A stretch of DNA of 64,000 bases from Archilochus colubris (taxonomy: Eukaryota > Chordata > Aves > Apodiformes > Trochilidae). Below the pieces are notes generated by a model that made no database searches, was not told the DNA's origin, and saw nothing but the letters and a program-made list of their open reading frames with translations. Positions 58,331 to 64,000 of the stretch are shown piece after piece. Position numbers and translations under genes: made by a program. Within the stretch, counting starts at the first letter, position 1. Each line of letters starts with the position of its first letter. Where the stretch lies: contig CM041092.1 of the NCBI GenBank assembly GCA_023079485.1, forward strand, positions 9,189,127 through 9,253,126, read 5' to 3'.

Positions 58331-60843
58331 TACCACTTCAGAAGCAATTGTACTGCTCTGGTCACTGATGGCTTTGTGGTGTGGATGTGTCATCTGTGTC
58401 CCAGGGCAAACCATGGCTACTTTTTTCTGTGGGGCAGCAGTGTGGGCAGGATTTGGTTTTGGTTTTTTGAAGCCCATCTTCAGAAACATGAGTGCAGGTG
58501 TTGGAATAAAGAGTAGACTGTCACCTCATCTGATTGCTGCTCTCACTTCAATCTAGAGGTGGTGACAGAAAGGGTGGAGGTTGCTGCTCTGGTTTACCTG
58601 ACATGGGGCCTGTTGGTGCCATCCCATTTTCTCCTCCTTGTCCCTGGAGGGACACCAAAGCCCCCTGAATTTTGTTCACTTATGTCTAAGACAGTCTGCA
58701 ATTAAATAGGTGTTTGGAAAGATTACCACCTTCTAGATAATTGGTGAAAAACCTCAGAGCTAGGATAGCTTCTCAACTGAGGAAAAACATAAACCTTTAA
58801 AAAAAATCACAAAATCAGCTCTTTCAGGACAAATGCTTATCCTGGGGTGACTCACATCTGACCAAGTTCCCTGGCAGTGTCACTGCTGGGAATCACTGTG
58901 CTAATGCCAGCTAATGCTAAGCTGGAGTTTGGTGTTCCATCTTTTTGCTCTGCCACAAGCTTTCAGTGGTGGCAAATGCCTGCAGCTGATAAAATGGTGA
59001 AAGGAGACTGAAGTAGTAGAGATGGCCAGGGACCAGACACATCCTTTTCTCTCCACCAGTGGTTACTCCCCAGGCTGGTGACTTCAAGGGGGCTGCACTC
59101 AGTTTAGAAAACTTGGTTCAGTTCTGGAACACCTTTGTGATGAAGAAGAGCATGAGGAACATCATCTGTCTGGCACAAGCTACCAACGTGGGAAGGGAAA
59201 GGGATGAGACAGAGAACTTCAGGCTCTTCCCTGAGATGTCTGCAGGGCATTTCAGGGAAGCCAGGATGAGTAGCAGGAGGGAAAGGGACCAGGGCAGAGA
59301 GCCTGGAGGGTGAGGCTGACATCCCAGCAGACATAGCCCATAATTTGCTGGAAATTGCTCAGTCTATTAATAATCCCATTATTTCAGCAAACCTTCATCT
59401 GAGGGAGACTGCACTGAGTCAGGAGTTTCTTTTCTTTTTTTCTTTCCTGTTTTAGTAACCCTGGTTGCACAATCAGTGTGAATCCATCTCTGCAGTGATG
59501 GGGCAGGGAGAAACAAAAGGCAGCAAAAAGCAGGAGGGGGCATCTGTGGCATGGCTGGGACTCCCAGCATCACACAGAGGGAAAGCTGTCACCTTTCTGC
59601 AGAAGTTGACATCCAGATGGAAACAGTGATGCTCCCATGCAGACAGGTCCTGACCTGACTGATGAATATGGCAGCAGGCAGAGCTCCTCAGGGCTAAATC
59701 ATGTAGAAATAAAGGGAATATTAAGCCTGGTCAGCTGGGAAGGCAACCACATTTGCAGGTAAAGTTGGGTGGCATCATAACTTTGCTGCTGAACTTCCCA
59801 AAATAACTAGAAGTGGAGAACTGACCTCTGAACTCTGAATCGGAATTGTCAAAATTGGAGGTTCCCACCCCTACTTTTACACCCATGTCACCTGGACCAC
59901 TGAGAACAGCACAGCTACAGCATAACCATGAGAGGTGGGAAAACATATCCCTGAAGGTCCTTCCTGGGGAAGAAGGGGACAGAAATTCTAGGTGCTATTT
60001 TTTTCCTTTTAGAACAGCTTTTTGAAAACGAAAGCTGCCAGCTTCTTTTTAACAGTTTGGAAATAAAATGTATTTGCCTAGATGTGCTGTTGAAAACCTT
60101 TCTGCTCTAAATCTTCTCTTTGCATGCACCTGAGTCACATCCATACCTCTGAAATTCCATTTGGTGACCTAAGTGCCATCGTTGCCTGGCTCAGCAAGGA
60201 GTTGGTGTCTTCAGGCTTATGCAGAAGGATCAGCTGAACCACCAGTTCATGGGTGGTAACCTCTGGAGCCACCCTAGTTCAAGGGGGTATTTGAGCCCTT
60301 CACAAGTGAGGCAAAGCATCCCAATTCCCACACAGTGTGTAGCACAACATATGATAAAGGAGGATTCCTCTTCCTCCCTGCAGGGGCACAACCAAACCAC
60401 AGCTGCACAAGCACATTTGAAAGGAGAACACAGAAATGGGTTTAAAAATCCCCACATTTTTTTTTGCTTTAAGATTTCAAGAGACCTATATGTCAGGTAC
60501 AGAACAGAGGGCTGCATTCTGCATGGGGCCACTGAATCAGGGTGTGAATTTCCAGCTGGCCTCTTCCTCTCTTCCATGGCCGTGCAAAGTGATGGAGACC
60601 CAGCAGCCCCACAGCCCTGGAGAAGACCATGTGATGGGGACAGCCCTGCTCCTCAGAGAGGACAACGCCTGGCATCAGCAGCAGCAGCAGCCTGGGTGAG
60701 GAGGGCTCTGCCTGGTGCCTACCAACAGCTCTTGCCTGTGGGCTGGGGTGAGTCACTTAGTTTTGCAATGTCAAAATGGAGATGCCAAAACACCAAGCGT
60801 CACAGTGAGGTCTGCAGGGGTTGGTTTTACAGAATGTGAGCAA
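58331..60843. other. Intergenic DNA upstream of MARCO, no gene seen
   Basis: Ordinary composition. A 206-codon frame at 60219-60839 (+) has no recognised domain. GCA repeats near 60,676-60,690 give a poly-Ala stretch in that frame. Confidence 0.5.
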
Positions 60844-61135
60844 GGAATCACAGAATGGTTGGGGCTGGAAGGGACCTTAAAGATCATCCAGGTCCAACCT
60901 CCTTGAATGGGCAGGGACACCTCCCACCAGCCCAGGTTGCTCCAAGCCCCATCCAACCTGGCCTTGAACACTTCCAGGGATGGGGCAGCCACAGCTTCTC
61001 GGAGCATCCTGTGCCAGAGTCTCACCACCATCACAGGAAAGAATTTTTTCCTAATGTCTAACCTAAATCTATACTATTCCAGCTTGAAACCATTACTCCT
61101 TCTTCTACCACTAAGTGTCCTCAGTGAAATGGTAG
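60844..61135 (-). mobile_element. CR1 LINE fragment (3' end, antisense)
   Basis: Reads as the reverse complement of the CR1 3' end: AATCACAGAATGGTTGGGGC, GGGACCTTAAAGATCATCC, then CTTGAACACTTCCAGGGATG and TTTTTTCCTAATGTC in order. About 290 bp, 5'-truncated. It lies some 490 bp upstream of the proposed MARCO TATA box. Confidence 0.92.
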
Positions 61136-61585
61136 AAATTTTGTCTGTGGGTGTGGTAAATGGGTCAGGGAGAAAGCAGAGTCTGGAGAGAGTCTTGGCA
61201 TGGTGGCAGCAACTGTCTCTTCTCCATGACATCTTGAACTCTTTTGGGCTTCAGCATCCCCTTGTCTTTACAACTCCTCCTGAATCTTTTCTTCCTTGCA
61301 CTTCAGTCTTCATCATCTTGGTGCAAATTCATATGTTTTCATTGCCATATCATGCTTCAACTCCCCTCCCAGGGGATAGATCTCCAAGTTATTATTGAAC
61401 CTGGCATCTTCTTGGCTTCTTGAGGAGGTTTACTTGTGTTAGGAGCAACATGGACACCTCACTAAACTCCAGAGATGTTGAACTCAGGTTAAACTTCTCG
61501 TAGGATCCTGACCAAGGCTCTGTGGACATGGTATCCTCAAATGATCACACAAGCACAGCTGAATATCTTAGCTGTGGGACTTTTT

Positions 61586-61762
61586 GAGGAACTTCAAATT
61601 ACCACATCAGAGTTCTCACAAGTCTATAAAAACTGAGCAGATAGGAAAAGCATATCAGAAAGCATATCAAATCAGGAGGCAGAGAGGAAGTTCTTTATTG
61701 TCCTCCAGGTCTTCATTGTCCATAATCTGACAAGGCTTTAGGTTAGCCACAAGAAAACTGTC
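61586..61762 (+). promoter_or_regulatory. MARCO: MARCO promoter and 5' UTR
   Basis: A TATAAAAA box lies at 61625-61632, about 130 bp before the MARCO start codon, predicting a TSS near 61,655. PU.1/ETS-type GAGGAA cores occur upstream (61586-61593) and inside the predicted leader (61684-61691, GAGGAAGT). That fits a macrophage-specific gene. The TSS is inferred and not observed. Confidence 0.5.
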
Positions 61763-61877
61763 ATGAAAAATAAAGACACATATGGAGAAGCTGGAAATTC
61801 AAGTGATATGAACTCTTTCAGTATTTCAGACAAGATTGGGTTTGCCTCAGCTGCTACAACAACCTTTCAGATAAGTG
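61763..61877 (+). CDS. MARCO: MARCO exon 1, coding part (cytoplasmic tail)
   Basis: The ATG at 61763 starts MKNKDTYGEAG (human begins MRNKK). The exon ends FQIS plus one base of a Glu codon, with a GTAAGA donor at 61878. The human tail has FEINVPKPK at the equivalent point, so FQIS-EPRVQRK aligns well across the splice. Divergent otherwise, as expected for this fast-evolving tail. Confidence 0.8.
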
Positions 61878-63886
61878 GTAAGATTTCTTTTATTAAATTA
61901 TTGATAGAGATTTTATCTGGTGCGTGAAGAAAGCAGTGCATAAAAATGAAATATTGCATTTATATTGCTTATTAAATGCTTTTTACATTGATTTTGCTAC
62001 TAAATTAACTGACCATTTGAAAAGAGAAGGATGTGAAAGTGTCCTTTCTAGCTCAAAGCTGATGCTGAGTAGCAGAAAAAAAATTAGTTCTTTTCCTCTT
62101 ATAGAAAATGCCCTATTTCACTGAGTGTAACTTTCATGTCTTAATAGTGAAGATACTGACATCACCAGATCCAATAAAAAATGCAAGTTTATGAATTTTT
62201 AGCTGAATATAAATACTTCATTGCTGACTAAAGAATTCTATTGTAAAACTAATTAAATCACTGCACTCTTTTAAAGCTAAGACTTTAAACTCCTGATTAC
62301 ATGACTTTGAAAAAAAACTCAATTAAGGGTAACTTACTGAATGTCTGAAGTAATTATTAACACTTCTGAAATACTTTTTTCTCCCTAAAGGCCAAAATTT
62401 GACAAAGCAGCTTATTTCTTTTACACTTGCTGGTGACTAATTTGTTTCAAAGGTTTACAACTTGTTTTCATTTGTTCTGTGGTTCAGTTTATTATTGATT
62501 TTTCATTGTTTCAACATACACACAACTCACTGGTGGGGCCCTGGATGCTCTGGATGGGAAGGCATGGGCTTTGAGCAGCCCTCTGAACTGTCAGCCTGGG
62601 ATGACTGACAGCAATGGAAAGTGGGAATTTATTGATGGAGAATCATAGAATAACAGAATCACTGAATGGTTGGGTTGGAAGGGATCATCCAGTTCCAACC
62701 TCCTTGAATGGGCAGGGACACCTGCCAGCAAATGAGGTTGCTGAAAGCCCCATCCAACCTGGCCTTGGACACTTCCAGGGATGGGGCAGCCACAACTTGG
62801 GCAATCTGTGCCAGTGTCTCACCATACTCACATGAAAGAACTTCTTAATGTCTAAATGAAATCTCCCCTCTTCAAGTTTTAACCTATCTCCTCTCACTAC
62901 ACACCCATGTAAAAAGCCCTTCCCCAGATTTCTTCTAGGCCCCCTTCAGATACTGGAAAGTAACTGGGAATGGGGACAGCTACCACACTCATACTGTTAT
63001 AGGCTGGATTACATCTTGATGACCCAAGTGAGCAGATTAAATTGGCTGAGGAAAAGGTGACCGAGTGAATTGCAGTGCAAAGCTGGGGTGGCTGCAGGAC
63101 CTGGCACTCTCACAGAGGGACCTTGCTGCTCATTTACTGTGACCAAGCCTGAAATGGCTGGAAGTGAGCAGTTTCTAGCAGGAGAGATGTGAGAGGGTGT
63201 CTGCCTTACTTCTCTTGGTTTCCAGAGCCTCGAGTCCAGAGGAAGCCATCTGCTTGCTGTACTCGGACAGCCCTGGGGCTCTACCTGCTGGTGCTGACAG
63301 CTGGCCAGGGGCTGCTGGCCTATCAAGGTAACCTGCAACCTTCCTCTGGGCTTGACATCAAAAGACAGCTTGGCTGGGTGCTCTTGGGGACATGGGTAAG
63401 CGGGATGAGCCCACAGGTAGGAAGCCTCCAAGGCTCCTCTGTGATCCGTGAGTCAAAGCAACCTCTGCAGGAAACCATTCCCCCATCCCATGGATGTGCT
63501 TTGAGTTTGCAAAAGCACTGCAGGCTGCAGCAAGGATATGCCCATGAAAACCTGTGGTGGTCCCACAGGTGCTGGAGGAGGTCCTCTGCCAAATAGGCAT
63601 TTCCCAGTTGGATTGGGCAGGGAATATTCACTGCATGGTCCTTTTGTTTCCCCAGTGTTTAAGATGCGGGGAGAGATATCGAAATGGCAGGAAGAAAATA
63701 CCCCCTATAGAGAAGACATGCTGGAAAAATCTTTTTTTAACAAGCTGGCTTGGGAGAGAAACTCTACAGAGATGCATATAGGATATGAACAAGACTGGAA
63801 GAGAAGCTTAGAAGAGGAAATCATAATAATTAAAAGAAGCAATGCAAACCTGATGATGATGATGAACAACATCTCTAAGACTGCAG
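61763..63886 (+). CDS. MARCO: Macrophage receptor MARCO, 5' part (three exons, runs off the window)
   Basis: The CDS joins 61763..61877, 63226..63327 and 63656..63886: 448 nt, 149 complete codons. MARCO is a class A scavenger receptor, a trimeric type II membrane protein on macrophages that binds bacteria and particles. Visible parts are a short cytoplasmic tail starting MKNK, a basic juxtamembrane stretch (R41-K45), a signal-anchor transmembrane helix (about residues 53-71, with LLVLTAGQGLL closely matching human LILLTAGAGLL) and the start of the extracellular spacer. The spacer has two N-glycosylation sequons (N108-S-T and N144-I-S). The collagenous and SRCR domains lie beyond the window. 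All junctions are GT-AG and share phase 1. Adjacency to EN1 matches amniote synteny. Expression and downstream exons were not seen. Confidence 0.88.
61878..63225 (+). other. MARCO: MARCO intron 1
   Basis: 1,348 bp, GT-AG, phase 1, AT-rich. It contains an antisense CR1 fragment at 62,639-62,965. Confidence 0.8.
62639..62965 (-). mobile_element. CR1 LINE fragment in MARCO intron 1 (antisense)
   Basis: The reverse-complement CR1 3' end starts with degenerate 8-bp tail units (AATCATAG, AATAACAG, AATCACTG). It continues through GGTTGGGTTGGAAGGGATC, CTTGGACACTTCCAGGGATG and GGCCCCCTTCAGATACTGG. About 325 bp; strongly similar to the copy at 60.8 kb. Confidence 0.93.
63226..63327 (+). CDS. MARCO: MARCO exon 2 (transmembrane anchor)
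   Basis: The acceptor TTTCCAG ends at 63225; the donor GTAACC starts at 63328. It encodes 34 residues including the single hydrophobic signal-anchor helix, with a Cys-Cys pair (residues 49-50) just before it that could be palmitoylated. The helix matches the human MARCO membrane segment. Confidence 0.9.
63328..63655 (+). other. MARCO: MARCO intron 2
   Basis: 328 bp, GT-AG, phase 1. No repeat recognised. Confidence 0.85.
63656..63886 (+). CDS. MARCO: MARCO exon 3 (extracellular spacer)
   Basis: The acceptor TTCCCCAG ends at 63655; the donor GTATGG starts at 63887. It encodes residues 73-149: a charged, coiled-coil-like spacer (EEN, EEEIIIIKR) with two N-glycosylation sequons. An (ATG)4 run gives four consecutive methionines (139-142). 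The equivalent human exon also encodes a glycosylated alpha-helical spacer. The codon after A149 is split into the next exon, outside the window. Confidence 0.85.
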
Positions 63887-64000
63887 GTATGGCTCCATTT
63901 CTCCATGCTGTCTGTATCATGGGGAGAGCTGATTCCTCTGCATCACTGGCAAAGCTGGGCCAAAAACCTAGTTCAAATGAACAAATAACTAGGGCAAGAT
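63887..64000 (+). other. MARCO: Start of MARCO intron 3 (window edge)
   Basis: Begins GTATGG after exon 3 and runs off the window. Confidence 0.8.

Noticed and set aside
60219..60839. 206-codon plus-strand frame upstream of MARCO
   Set aside because: No domain, contains a simple GCA repeat, and ends just before a CR1 fragment; no splice link to MARCO.

Overview
The window is vertebrate nuclear DNA, almost certainly from a bird. Three things point there: spliced GT-AG genes with UTRs and long non-coding intervals; several fragments of CR1 LINEs with the avian-type 3' end and 8-bp tail repeats; and two neighbouring developmental and immune genes, EN1 and MARCO, that are adjacent in other amniotes. 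I cannot name the species.

Layout. 1-18.6 kb is AT-rich intergenic DNA downstream of EN1. It holds no convincing gene, a few conserved-looking AT-rich blocks (8.8-9.1, 10.0-10.4, 11.1-12.3 and 14.6-15.0 kb) and a cluster of old palindromic interspersed repeats (12.7-16.6 kb). At 18.6-23.4 kb there is a CpG-rich 3' flank with small islands of dense transcription-factor-like motifs (20.40-20.66 and 21.33-21.42 kb). EN1 lies on the minus strand in two exons, with CDS 27734..27071 joined to 24460..24144 (326 aa). Its CpG-island promoter sits around 28.4-28.6 kb. From 28.6 to 36.4 kb the upstream flank alternates CpG-rich patches with CpG-poor, conserved-looking blocks (30.1-31.2, 31.8-32.3 and 35.2-36.06 kb), a roughly 490-bp polypurine tract (32.8-33.3 kb) and a strong G-quadruplex motif (35.38 kb). 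From 36.4 to 61.6 kb is ordinary intergenic DNA with CR1 remnants, homopolymer tracts and a few conserved-looking blocks. The 5' end of MARCO is on the plus strand from 61,763 to the window edge: three coding exons were reconstructed, and the rest of the gene lies outside.

How it fits together. EN1 encodes a homeodomain repressor controlled by long-range elements, so most of the non-coding structure here is best read as its candidate regulatory landscape. MARCO is a macrophage scavenger receptor with its own TATA-type promoter and PU.1-like motifs. The two genes are transcribed divergently, about 33 kb apart. Exon structures and protein motifs were read directly. Enhancer, promoter and TSS calls are inferences from composition and motifs and need alignment or expression data.
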